A stretch of 34,074 nt of DNA, from assembly GCA_026260175.1 (NCBI GenBank), contig JAKCWW010004479.1:1-34074 (forward strand). The letters are read 5' to 3'. Made by a program: the position numbers and the translations under genes. This document shows, in pieces, positions 1 through 9,739 of this stretch. The stretch is from Reticulitermes lucifugus. Taxonomy: Eukaryota; Arthropoda; Insecta; Blattodea; Rhinotermitidae. The notes under the pieces were generated by a model. The model ran no database searches and was not told the DNA's origin. It saw nothing but the letters and a program-made list of their open reading frames with translations. Each line of letters opens with the position of its first letter. The first letter of the stretch is position 1.

Positions 1-259
1 TGAGAAATACATTTTTTATTCACTTTTGATAACGCACCATTCTTTTGTGTATGCCCTGTATATGTGATTTTAAGGGAACTTTTAACCTTTTATACATATA
101 ACATGAAAGACTGGTAAAACTCATTCCCTGGATTTTATATATTTGGACAGCTGATTAGTGGTGATATCCTAATCCAATGGGAATTAAGAATTTGTTTTAC
201 ATTGATGTATGAGGTACTTATAATTGAACTAATGGATGTCAAGCATATGTAGAACTTTG

Positions 260-303
260 ACCCCCTGAAGATGGCTTGTTGAAGCCGAAACATATGTAGG
301 GGT
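260..303 (+). ncRNA. Hammerhead ribozyme, type I, Penelope-like (intact core)
   Basis: This is a complete minimal hammerhead. Stem I is ACCCC (260-264) with GGGGU (299-303). The core CUGAAGA is at 265-271, stem II is GGCUU (273-277) with AAGCC (282-286) around a GUUG loop, and GAAA is at 287-290. Stem III is the self-complementary ACAUAUGU (290-297), and H17 is A298, so cleavage is predicted after 298. Short palindromic stems III are typical of hammerheads in Penelope-like retroelements, which are thought to work as dimers. No open reading frame of the parent element is seen here. No second inverted arm was found, so this is a solitary module downstream of the PHD-finger gene. Confidence 0.85.
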
Positions 304-697
304 AATTGACTTACTTGTAAGAATATAGTGCATATGTCGGTTTTTAAACTTTTGATTTATACTCAATTATTATAACATGGATTATCCTATGGAGCTATAA
401 AGGCTGCCATTATTTTAAACATTTTGTTACTCATGTTGTTAGCTGGAAGTTATCCCTCATCTGTGAGCTCCCACTACAGAGTACTAACCACTGTGTATCC
501 CTGTGAAAAAGGGAGCAAGGGAGGTGAGGACAGAGGATGTCTGTATCAGTATCTAAGCAGTAGTAAGTTATGTTATCACATTGTTCAAAATCAAAAGTTT
601 TACTAACTTTGGGAGTATAAGAGAAATGAGATTTAAATCCTTTTAAATATAACCTTCTGACTACTGAATCTTCCAATAGTTATGACTTTACATGAAT

Positions 698-748
698 GTT
701 TGACCTGATGATGGCCTCAAGGTTTTCAGCTGAAATATGTCATCAATG
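698..748 (+). ncRNA. Decayed hammerhead-like module
   Basis: The core CUGAUGA is at 705-711 and GAAA at 732-735. Stem II can form only about 3 bp (GGC with GCU), and stem III (AUAUGU) needs a wobble pair. Stem I UUGA/UCAA has an A-C mismatch next to the cleavage site. It appears to be a degraded copy of the same family as 260-303, about 440 bp away in the same orientation. Activity is doubtful. Confidence 0.5.
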
Positions 749-2564
749 CTTGTATGACGGACATAGTAATAAACAGGCATGTAAATAAGAAGTCATGTCT
801 ATAAACAGGTCTTAATCTTATTGACGTCAACACATATGCTAGAAACATACAGGTGAGGGCTATCAATTTCTTTCCCTCCTGACTAGTTTTCCTTGTTTCA
901 TAAGTTTCTAGAAGCTAGTTGGTTATTCCAAAATACAATTTCTGGTACAGTATATGATTTTCTATGCCAAATTTTGCACCCCTCCCTCAATAAACGAACG
1001 GCATTATTTTGCAAATACACAGACTCTGACGCTACAAAATATTTGCTTTAAATATGGTCAGTGTTATATCAGTGAAGTCTAGTTTACACAAATTCATTCT
1101 TAGTAGTTAGCTTGTAGCAAATACCCATCATTACAAAACTACACATTATAAACAACAATAAAAATCGAAAAAAGTAACAGTTATGAGACAACATGAAAAC
1201 TTTTCTTCAAAAGTACGTTTTTAAAATGAAAGAAAACGAGCAATGTATCCTCGAAGAGGTTCGGCTCTCAAAACTTTGATTTCAGTGATCATAATTTTAT
1301 AATGATGAGTTTAAACTAAAGCAAGGTTTTGAATCATCAACAAGAAACACTTCTGATTACAACTCTGTCCTTATTTACAATAAACATAGATAATATTATG
1401 TACACATATAGATAAGCTGTACAGACTCATATCATGAAAAAGTAACATGTGGCTCAATATCACAATGTTTCCCTTGTTATCACCAATTCATACTATGATG
1501 ATGAAAAACCACTGTTCCCCCATTTATTGTAGTGAATCTTCATATAAAACTTTTTATGCCACTTTCATTTAAAAAATTCCTTCACATGCGAAAAAAAGTC
1601 AGGACTTTTCACCTTTGGCCACAGCCTCTTTAGAGACACTCTTTACAAATGTAGATTTATAAAACTGAATATAAGAACAATTATTAAAATGTAAATAAAG
1701 TACATAAGGATAGTAAGCAGTTTCATGTAAGTACACAGTGTGAATTGTAAGACCTGCAAACAGTAATGCTGTTTACCAAAGTTCAATCTTCAACAGACAG
1801 CTCCACTTTTCATATCTAATATTTTGTTTTAAATCAGTACTGTTCACTCAATAAAATCCATCCTTTCCAATCAACAAGTAATGCTAGTGGCCACAGATGA
1901 AAAATTCTTTGTAATTTACCCCACAGACAAGATCAGCATCAGGGAAACAGCAGGCTTGATGACAATGTTGGAACGACTCTTAAATACAAAAAACGAGAAT
2001 CCTCAAGTCATGGAAATGACGTATGGCAAATAATTGATTTGTACATAACAACCATGCATTGTGGTTAAATATTACCCACAGTGAAATTCGAGAATTTGTG
2101 GCCAATGATTATGTAGGCAAAGTATTATGTAAATCTCTAGTACAGCATAGAAAACAATTAAAAAAGCATTGTTTTCTCAAAGTAAAACTCTCATAAATCG
2201 AGCAACACTGGTTGAACCAATTTACTGGAAGGAAACAAGAAACACCATCTTCCAGACAAGTAGGCAGAAAAAATAATGATGTCTTGACTCTTTGTATCTC
2301 AAACATATAAATAAAAATTTAATTGTGCTCATATATGGCAATATCAGCAAACCACTGATCCCACTTGGTAACAAAATTTTCCTGCGAATCCAACCTTAAA
2401 ATTCACAACACCTTTACATATGAGATTTCAGGCACAGGCAGCAGTCCAGTGCTGATGTTGATCCTGTTTTTGAGTGATGGCACCATGCAGTAGTGGGCCA
2501 TATTGCCAACATTTCAGGGATCCTTCACGTCTCCTTTTGCAAGGCAAATCGACAGTACAATAAG
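749..2564. other. No gene seen; possible 3'UTR/downstream region
   Basis: The stretch is AT-rich and carries only short frames without recognisable similarity. It lies downstream of the minus-strand PHD-finger gene and may include its long 3'UTR. A minus-strand AATAAA (written TTTATT at 1523-1528) is one possible polyadenylation signal, but such hexamers occur by chance in this composition. Confidence 0.3.
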
Positions 2565-2628
2565 GCAATAGCCAACAGAAAGTGGAGGAAAATGTCTATC
2601 TTTTTCTCCACTTCCTACTGGCTATTGC
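2565..2628. repeat. Near-perfect 28-bp hairpin in the predicted 3'UTR
   Basis: Two arms, about 2565-2592 and 2601-2628, are complementary at roughly 24 of 28 positions, with a loop of about 8 nt. The whole structure is about 64 nt. It lies 320-390 bp past the stop codon of the PHD-finger gene on the minus strand, so it would be transcribed if the 3'UTR extends this far. It could be a pre-miRNA-like hairpin or the remnant of a small inverted-repeat transposon; the sequence alone does not decide. Confidence 0.6.
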
Positions 2629-2950
2629 TCAATGAACAACCAGCATACCAGCAAGTGCCATGGGCTGGACCCTTCACCTCAAAGGACACATCAAGGGTTT
2701 CAGTAATCTCAGCATTACGGCTGACTTCTACCTGTGGCAATCACCCGAAAACAAAATCATTATCAAATACCAATATTTTACATGTCCTTTTCACTCTCAC
2801 ACTCACATGCAGATGCCAAAAAATAAAACATGATAAATTTCACATGCCTCACCTGGAAAACTGAGTCGACATTTTAAGGCATTCCACAAAAATGCTTAAC
2901 TGGTCACACAATTTGATCATCAACCTTACGTTTCTGCTTCCTGAAAGTGA

Positions 2951-3174
2951 TCACACACTCACTCTTTTCTTGTGTCTAACAGATGAACTTGAAGTGACAC
3001 TGCTTAATTTCCTGTTTTTGCATTTTACACAAATGAACACTTCTGGGATGTTTGTTTTCTTTATCTTGGCACAAGAGAGATGAATCCACGTGAGACATTT
3101 GCTGCATTCTATCATGGGCCTTCCAGCAAATGGCTTGGTACAGTAACATGTTACCAAGTCATATGAATCTTCTT
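2951..3174 (-). CDS. PHF13/PHF23: PHF13/PHF23-like PHD-finger protein, terminal exon (PHD domain)
   Basis: The terminal coding exon encodes one PHD finger. With numbering from the exon 3 methionine, the zinc ligands in C4HC3 order are C79, C81, C93, C96, H101, C104, C118 and C121. The run [11 protein letters not shown] and the following [10 protein letters not shown] are hallmarks of vertebrate PHF13 and PHF23, whose PHD fingers read H3K4me3 on chromatin; W99 would be part of the aromatic cage. The exon opens after a good acceptor (pyrimidine tract then TTTCAG) with two bases that complete a Glu codon with exon 4. After the finger comes a Ser-rich basic tail ending KKRVSV and a TGA at 2951-2953. 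A strong donor-like AGA|GTGAGT overlaps the last codons, so an alternative longer C-terminus is possible. The domain call is very secure; assignment between PHF13 and PHF23 is not. Confidence 0.93.
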
Positions 3175-3786
3175 CTGAAATGAAATTGTAATAAAGTTTT
3201 AACATCTAAAATCAGATAACTAAATAATTTTAAGACAAATTTTTGTAACCTACAGGGTGAGTACTAGTCCCAAATTCTGTAAAAATATTATGCCATTTGA
3301 GTGAATTTTGTAATAAGCCATGTAAAGGCTGGTCAGACTACCACTTCTATAGCCTCGCTATTCATCTAAGCTGACACCTATCCCTCGCTCTACAGACATA
3401 ATCCATTCTGCAAAAAGTGCCTGTAAGGCAAATATTGATAAAGCAAACTGGAGCATCACAAGTATACTGTACTGACCCATGTTCTCAAGTGATATGCTTT
3501 ACACATTGTTTGATTGTAAATGTGAAACAATAGTCCTTAAAGCATAGAGTGAATGTTCATAAAGCAAGGGAAAGGTTACTCTACAATAATCTTGTTCCAC
3601 CATCACATCACAATCACTCAACATAAAATTTTGCCTAACATATACAGTCAAACATAAGTACCATCCCATTTCCTTTACCACCTAATGCAGGCAACATTTC
3701 TTAATTACTGACTGTGACACAGATTTCCATTTGCAGAATTTTCAGATCTGTAATGCGATTATGAGAGTCGAGGTTTTCATAGTGGT

Positions 3787-3990
3787 TCGGTATCAAGATC
3801 GAGGTCTTCTGGGATGTGGAGCCATGAAGTTTGGAAGATGCATACCAAAGCTTTGGAGGAATAATTGCCTACATCCAGTCTTCTACCCTGAAGATGGAAG
3901 AAGTAAGGTCTTCCAATACAGAGGTACCAGCCTACCAAACCATATGGTGCCATATCCCACAATCTATGCAACACGCTGCATATTCTACCC
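3787..3990. repeat. Foldback locus A with decayed hammerhead-like core
   Basis: Two diverged arms point outward from about 3885. The plus arm keeps CUGAAGA at 3888-3894 and a 6-bp stem II, GGAAGA (3896-3901) with UCUUCC (3909-3914). The GAAA that should follow is lost. UACC before the core could pair with GGUA after it. The minus arm shares the outer sequence, including ATCCCA near its end, but has lost the core. It belongs to the same family as loci F and G. Confidence 0.55.
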
Positions 3991-4053
3991 ACCTTCTTTA
4001 GTGGAGAATATCTCTAAGCAGTGATAAAAGATTATTTTTACCTTGTACATCCC

Positions 4054-4054
<1 letters not shown>

Positions 4055-4110
<56 letters not shown>
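4055..4110. repeat. (GT)n microsatellite
   Basis: About 28 GT dinucleotides with one GC interruption near the 3' end. It ends about 10 bp before foldback locus B. Confidence 0.95.
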
Positions 4111-4119
4111 CGCAAGGTA

Positions 4120-4412
4120 GTTATTAATCACCATCACCTCAACTATGTATTATGTTTTATCAGATGAGTTACACGACATGTTTCAACCACTAGGTGGTCA
4201 TCTTCAGGCCACTGAAGTACCTAGAAAAATTACAACTGCAAGGACTGAGATCTCAATATAACTATACAAAAATGAACTTGCAATTGTACTTTTATATTTG
4301 TGTACTTTAATGGCCTGAAGATGACCACCTAGTGGTCGAAACATGTAGCTGTGTAACTCGTCTGATAAAACATAACAAACAGTTGTGTTGATGGTGATAA
4401 TAACAAGTTTGT
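4120..4412. repeat. Foldback locus B: two divergent hammerhead arms
   Basis: Arms of about 130-140 bp (about 4120-4250 and 4270-4412) are inverted copies around a short centre. Each has the hammerhead core next to the inner part, then shared sequence reading GTTTTATCAGA on the left and its complement on the right, and ending at ATCACCATCA. The plus arm holds a complete module (4310-4352). The minus arm (core TCTTCAG at 4201-4207 on the plus strand) keeps CUGAAGA, the 6-bp stem II and GAAAC, but a small deletion after stem III breaks stem I. It lies in intron 4 of the PHD-finger gene. Confidence 0.85.
4310..4352 (+). ncRNA. Hammerhead ribozyme (intact core), right arm of locus B
   Basis: The core CUGAAGA is at 4315-4321. 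Stem II is GACCAC (4323-4328) with GUGGUC (4332-4337) around a CUA loop. GAAA is at 4338-4341, stem III is the palindrome ACAUGU (4341-4346), and H17 is A4347. Stem I AUGGC (4310-4314) pairs with GCUGU (4348-4352) using two G-U wobbles. All catalytic positions visible in the primary sequence are present. It is antisense to the surrounding host gene. Confidence 0.8.
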
Positions 4413-4458
4413 AAAAGACTACATCTTTACGTGTGACATCCCATTGTGATGTATAAAC

Positions 4459-4754
4459 AGCAATGAGGAAATACAAACCATCAATCATAACTATGTTTAT
4501 ATTATTTGATTGCTACACATTTCAGCTTTTGTGAAAAGCCATCATCAGGCAATGTAAAAAATACATAAATGAAGATTATTTATATACAACCCATTAAAAT
4601 GGTGCTTTTTTTTCTTCTAATGGGTTGTCTATAAATAATCTTTCTTCATGTACTTTTTACATGGCCTGATGATGGCTTTCCACAAAAGCCAAAACATGTA
4701 GCAATAAAATATATAAACATAGTTGTGAGTGGCAGTTTTTATTTCCTCATTGCC
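4459..4754. repeat. Foldback locus C: two divergent hammerhead arms
   Basis: Arms of about 138 bp (4459-4597 and 4617-4754) are inverted copies with only about 20 bp between them. Outer ends match (CAATGAGGAA on the left, its complement on the right) and so do inner ends (ACAACCCATTA and its complement). The left arm holds an intact minus-strand hammerhead (4509-4553). The right arm has core CUGAUGA at 4666-4672 and stem II, but its GAAA has become AAAA and stem I has a mismatch. The locus is 47 bp from locus B. Confidence 0.85.
4509..4553 (-). ncRNA. Hammerhead ribozyme (intact core), sense to the host intron
   Basis: Read on the minus strand: stem I AUUGC pairs perfectly with GCAAU (plus-strand 4549-4553 and 4509-4513). 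The core is CUGAUGA (plus-strand 4542-4548), stem II is GCUUU with AAAGC, then GAAA. Stem III AUGUGU is self-complementary with wobbles, and H17 is A (plus-strand T4514). It is in the same orientation as the PHD-finger gene, so it would be present in the intron 4 transcript. Confidence 0.8.
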
Positions 4755-6160
4755 AAAAGATTATTTCACTGGTGTAATGGAAAAAGTCATCTAACATTTT
4801 AGCAGAAACACATTCAGCAGCCCATCAAATCCTGTTGTTAATAATGCAATAACCTTCTAACTGCTACTGTGTGTGATGTAACTTTCTGCACAAACACAGC
4901 AAAGTTTGGGCTTGCACCTTCAATGAACTATACAAAACATATGCAGTTTCCCATCAATAATGAAATTCATCTTATCAGAATTTTCTAGAATGTAATTATT
5001 GCCTATTTCCTTGACACAACTGCTTTATACTTCAAAATAAAACTGCTGTCTTCACGAACAAACCAGCATCAAAATACAACTGACAGCTAAGTTCAATGTG
5101 ATGATGACAGCTCCTGTGTCTACTGAATGAAGACTCAGCACAAATGTAATACCTGATCATAGCAATGAATCTGAAAAACACCCTCACAGTTCAAAGACAT
5201 GCTTAGAAAAAGTAAGTATGTTAAAGAGTCCTTGCTTTATGCTCAACTTACACCATCACCACATCTACACACAATTACACATGATGCATAACTGTAAACA
5301 GCCCATCACCACCGCAACTTAATCACACGGCCACATCTTAACTTACATTACTGGTAAAAGCAGTGAAACAGTCAAAGTTTACATACATAAATATACAATC
5401 AATATTACTTCATAACACCAAGCATTTCTGCACAGCACTACCATTCAGTGTCTCTGATTACATGCAAATCCACCACCACAAATGAACCAAATAAGTTTTT
5501 CAAATCACTGTTACAGGAATATATTACAGAATGTATATTTTAAAAGAAGCCACCATTCAAGGACCCCTGAAAGCCAAAAAACAAGAAGTGCAGTTCAACT
5601 ACATATGGTTGGAACATTTACTGGTTATTTAAAACAAACTCCCATAGCTTTTATTCTATTTATTTCAGTCTCATCAGTGTGACAGTAAAAAGCTGAAAAT
5701 TCATACTTCCATTTGATTACACCACATCCTTTGAGTTTTATATTGAAAATATATTTTTCATAAAGGTAGTTAGGTTCTAAAGAAAATTAGATAGTTTTCA
5801 TTATATACATCAGAACTACAAAGTTCTGAGCCAAAAACAATGAGGAGAACTGTTTCTACCATTTGGCCCCCCAAATTAATTTTACTGTTCCCTGACAGCA
5901 ATAAAGGTATCAGCAATAATGCTGGTACTAAGAATGGTATGTTGTGTTGAATGCAGCAGGAAAAGAAGCAGTGAGAATTTTCTGGTTTTCAATACAAATA
6001 ATTCAGAATATCTCTTGCAATGCCACTTATATTGTGAAACTGACATGTAAGTTGGGAGGCCATGGCCAGGAAATGGGCCGAAGAGCCATTGGAGGAGAAG
6101 CAAGAGGAGGAGGAGGACATTATGTATGTTTACTGGTATAATTTTCTCCAGATCTTTTAA

Positions 6161-6219
6161 CCCTTTGCTGTCCAAATTTGCACACTGTCATGTGTAACTC
6201 AGTGTTGGACCTATAAGGG
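6161..6219. mobile_element. Short piggyBac-type MITE (59 bp)
   Basis: TTAA at 6157-6160 is followed by CCCTTTGCTGTCCAA. The other end is TTGGACCTATAAGGG followed by TTGA, a one-base variant of the TTAA duplication. CCCTTTG termini next to TTAA are typical of piggyBac-type non-autonomous elements in insects. Confidence 0.65.
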
Positions 6220-6829
6220 TTGATTTTTAAATCCTGCAGTATCTCTTCTAAATCTATGTACAAAAAATCTATCTGTTTCACTTCAGATCTATGTATCTCT
6301 AAACATGAATTCACATGTTTATCAAGCACATAACATGACTGCACCACAGTTAATGTGATGAACGAAACTTCAGAAACTGAAACTAAATACTTATGTATAT
6401 CAGGAGATGACATTGTAGAAATTATGCTTGGGATTGGTTGAAAAAGGAGCAGGCACTAATTAAAACAGTAGAAACTGCTCACTTGGATTTTATAACACGT
6501 TTGAAAGAGTACAAATAAATGAAATTAGTTTAGGATGCCTTATAAAGCATTTTGTGTCATGGATGCAACATTTAAACAGTTATTATATATTCTATAAATG
6601 AACAACAAATATGGTGGACACACACACAGCTGATTGCACATTACCACAAGAGAAGGCACATATAGAAATAATCACCAGAACATGAAACTACTACTGCCTA
6701 AGCACAGGTTTAAAAGAGTGACTCAGATAAAATAAAGAGCAGAAAGATATTGGGATCATTTAACTGACAACAAAGTATAGGGACACTGAACCAGGAGGCT
6801 TTTATGTAACTGTAAAACTAGAAAGTTAG

Positions 6830-7077
6830 CAATGTATTTAATTTATTATACCAACCAAATGCACATTATTAGTTACATGTGAGTGTTAAACATGTAGCTC
6901 TGACATGTGTTAGAACCTTATAAATAATAGTTTATCACTGGCAATTGGTTTTACACCTGGCATATTGTGCTCCCTGAAGATGGTACACTTGTACCGAAAC
7001 ATGTCGGAGCTTCGTGTTTAACACTCATATGTAACTGATAATGTGCATTTGGTTGGTATAATAAATTGAATACATTG
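6830..7077. repeat. Foldback locus D with one intact hammerhead
   Basis: Inverted arms start with CAATGTATT (left) and end with its complement at 7077. Their outer 60 bp match closely, including ACCAACCAAATGCACATTAT. The right arm carries an intact ribozyme (6969-7010). The left arm keeps ACATGTC and the stem I strand AGAGC but has lost the CUGANGA/stem II half. It lies in intron 4. Confidence 0.85.
6969..7010 (+). ncRNA. Hammerhead ribozyme, type I (perfect stems)
   Basis: Stem I GCUCC (6969-6973) pairs perfectly with GGAGC (7006-7010). The core CUGAAGA is at 6974-6980, stem II is GGUAC (6982-6986) with GUACC (6991-6995) around ACUU, and GAAA is at 6996-6999. Stem III is the palindrome ACAUGU (6999-7004) and H17 is C7005. 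It is the cleanest module in the window, with every stem Watson-Crick paired. Confidence 0.88.
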
Positions 7078-7287
7078 ATCTAAAAATGTACAGAATGGAC
7101 AGTTTTAACATAGAAAGCAAGCAGTCTGAATATACAGGCACTCACAGATGATTCTGAATAAGAAACCTTTTTTTCTTTTTACTGGTAACCAATAAGGTGC
7201 AGTTACTGAAGCACAGACACTTCTTCCCTGACCAGTTGAAGCCACAATGTCCAAAGCCAATGAAAGTAAAGCTGTCTAAGTACCAAA

Positions 7288-7300
7288 TTAACCCTTCTAA
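7288..7300 (+). other. Solitary piggyBac-type terminus (TTAACCCTTCTAA)
   Basis: TTAA followed by CCCTTCTAAGC resembles the ends of the nearby TTAA MITEs, but no matching inverted end is visible downstream. It may be a half-element or chance. Confidence 0.25.
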
Positions 7301-7983
7301 GCTGGAAAAAAGTAAAAGTACTTTTCTATCCAGTGCTCCCCAATTTCTGAAAGAGCGTTACTCTTTTTAAAGTTCCCATGATTCATCAGTTTGTCATTCT
7401 GGTAAGAGCAGCATGTAGGCGAACAAATGCTGAACAGTCCTCCACTACCTTAAGTTAAAATCACACCATCATACTGGACTACAAACAATAATTCCAGCAA
7501 CCTGCTGCTGTGTCTACAGCAGGGTGGCATCAAGCAATTTCAAATTCTGTTAGCAGAAACAGAGACAGAACAATGGCATTGAAGTTACTGCAGGCGCTCC
7601 TTACAATTATCACATCATGGCATGAAAAATGCCACAATTAGACTCAAATTTCCCACCACATGATTATTCGAGAAATGTGACTTGGTATCTAATGTGCCAA
7701 CATCATATCACTAACCCACTGACTTTCTCTCCCAGTAGGATAATGACACATTATGGACAATACCACACCACCCATTGTAAAAGTCTATACAAATGAATTT
7801 GTCATCAACCGATTAAATGTCGCATAAGAAAAAAGCTAACAGCAACTTCAAACAAATGTCAAAACTGTAAAAGCATGAGAAGACATATATGATACCTGAA
7901 AAATATTACAATTTTATACCAGAGTATCCTGTCATATAGAGAAATATCAGGGACATATATTGTTCAGTTATTTTACATGTATG

Positions 7984-8148
7984 GCTGTGTCACTGGGTAA
8001 TTGGTTCCCAGCATTTCAAGATGACATAGTGGTCTCATATTAAGGGTGAAAATATCCAAGGTTCTTCTCCTTGGATATTTGGACTCTTGAAGATTAGATC
8101 ACTATGTTGTCTCAAAACATTGGGAACCAATTATCAAGTGATACAGTG
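7984..8148. repeat. Foldback locus E with CUUGAAGA-type core
   Basis: This is an almost continuous palindrome with a loop of a few bases at about 8071-8076 (centre TATCCAAGG...CCTTGGATA). The arms share ATTGGTTCCCA and ACATAGTG. The right arm reads CUUGAAGAU, then a weak stem II and CAAAACAUU. The left arm has the same outer half with its core converted to UCUUGAAAU. Compared with the canonical hammerheads, position C3 is U, the same change as in locus H. Confidence 0.7.
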
Positions 8149-9214
8149 CCACACCCAGAAGACTGGAGACCTTAACTACACTGCTGCAAGAGCCTAAAAT
8201 CATGCAATCTGCATGTACCTTTCAAAACAATCATGTCCCAAGTAGGCCAAGTTTTATTCCAGTGACCATATACAAGAAGGGATCATTAAATTCTGGATCT
8301 AATTTCTTTTATAACTAAGTCACACCTGTTGATTAAATGTATCCCCCTCTCTTCAACAATGAACAAAACAAGTTCCATGCAGCCGATAATGCATTTCTAA
8401 TACTTTTAGAGTGGAATTGTGTGTTTGGTCAAGATTTAACTTTTGGGGAGAAAAGAGTGATCCAATGCACTGTCAAGATGCAGCATCCACAAACCTGTCT
8501 TCCCTTTTTCAGTCCATCTCTATCAAACTCCATTTTTCAGAACATCCAAATACAATACCTGACTGTCAGTGTAAATTTTGTCATAAAAAAGAATGATGGT
8601 ACCAACTGCATTAACAAGTGCTACTGGAGTGCAAAAGTCACCCTGAAATTCTTAAGTATAGACACGACCATTACATGTCTAGACATACTGTCTCAAGATT
8701 CAGTACCACATAAAAAGAGGCAACTTTTGAGGCATAAGATGAGGTAAATTACATTGCACTTTACAGAAAAGGCTGCACTGCTAGGCATGGAGCTTTCAGC
8801 ATGAAAATAAGCTCAGCATTTTAGACAAACTTAACTCACCAGCAAAGAAATTTTCACTGATTACTCTGCGCTGTATACTCAATGAAACCTTCCATGGTTT
8901 TGATTTATGTAGCACGTTGCATAAGCACTATTAACAAACTGGTTGCCACGTTTTATGAAAAAGCACATTTCCATCAACTAGCTGGTTAACTTATTCATCT
9001 ACTAGTCAATTAAATATAAGTAGTAAAATAGATACTCTGAAACACTGACAACCCTAATGATCAAAGTACCTCATCTCCGGAAAACACTTCATGAACAACT
9101 AGCTTCTGGTATATATATGACTAACTCCTTGCAGCAGAGTCCTTACTGAGAAGCTAATAGGTCAATGGTTAGTCATGAAATTCACATTTCATGGAATGCA
9201 ATGGTTCATTACCA

Positions 9215-9445
9215 TGTTCACAACAGCCTGTCACTTGTACCTGTACTGAGCCAGATGTATCCAGTTCAAGCCCTCCCATCCTATTTCTGTAGCCTCAATT
9301 TGAATATCCTACCATCTACGTTCCCATCTTCCAAGCAGTTTCTTTCAGGTTTTCCAATCAAAACCCTGTAAGAACTTCTCTTCTCTGTATATGAAATCAT
9401 GCCATGCCCATCTCATTCTCCTTGATTTGATCACCCTAATAATAT
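9215..9445 (-). pseudogene. RTE-like retroelement 3' coding fragment
   Basis: On the minus strand, plus positions 9401-9445 translate to RVIKSRRMRWAWH. Further on are GRWERRW and WIHLAQYR. These match the C-terminal tail (RVIKSRR.RW.GH, GRPRRRW.D, DWI.LAQDR) seen in many insect RTE/Jockey-type reverse-transcriptase proteins. Stops and frameshifts separate the blocks, so it is a decayed 5'-truncated copy in intron 4. Confidence 0.6.
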
Positions 9446-9507
9446 TTCATAAAGAGTAAAAGCCATGTCTGGTATATATGGCACATTACAGTAGCAAGTT
9501 CATTTAA

Positions 9508-9739
9508 CCCTTTGAAGATGAGACTAACCTGAATTATATTTAAAGATTCAATTCATACCGTGCAGTAAACACACTCCATCTCAATTATAAAAACCAATCA
9601 GTCAATGCTGTATAGGGAAATAATTGCTATCTGTTCTGATATTCATAGGAAACACATAAATGTACCCTGTGGGCAGAGCGTAGCATTTCTTAATGCTAAA
9701 ACCTGGTGCTACATAAAGTAACCACTAGGCTTTAAAAGT
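9508..9739. mobile_element. Possible TTAA-flanked MITE, diverged
   Basis: TTAA (9504-9507) is followed by CCCTTTGAAGAT. About 230 bp on, the inverted sequence GGCTTTAAAAGT is followed by TTAA (9740-9743), matching 8 of 12 terminal positions. It resembles the clearer elements at 6161, 20667 and 30598 but one end is degraded. Confidence 0.35.

Noticed and set aside
2493..2864. 123-codon plus-strand frame
   Set aside because: Overlaps the hairpin and the predicted 3'UTR of the PHD gene; no similarity and no splice context.
8337..8747. 136-codon plus-strand open frame in intron 4
   Set aside because: The longest random-looking frame in the intron; no domain, no splice-site support, antisense to the host gene.
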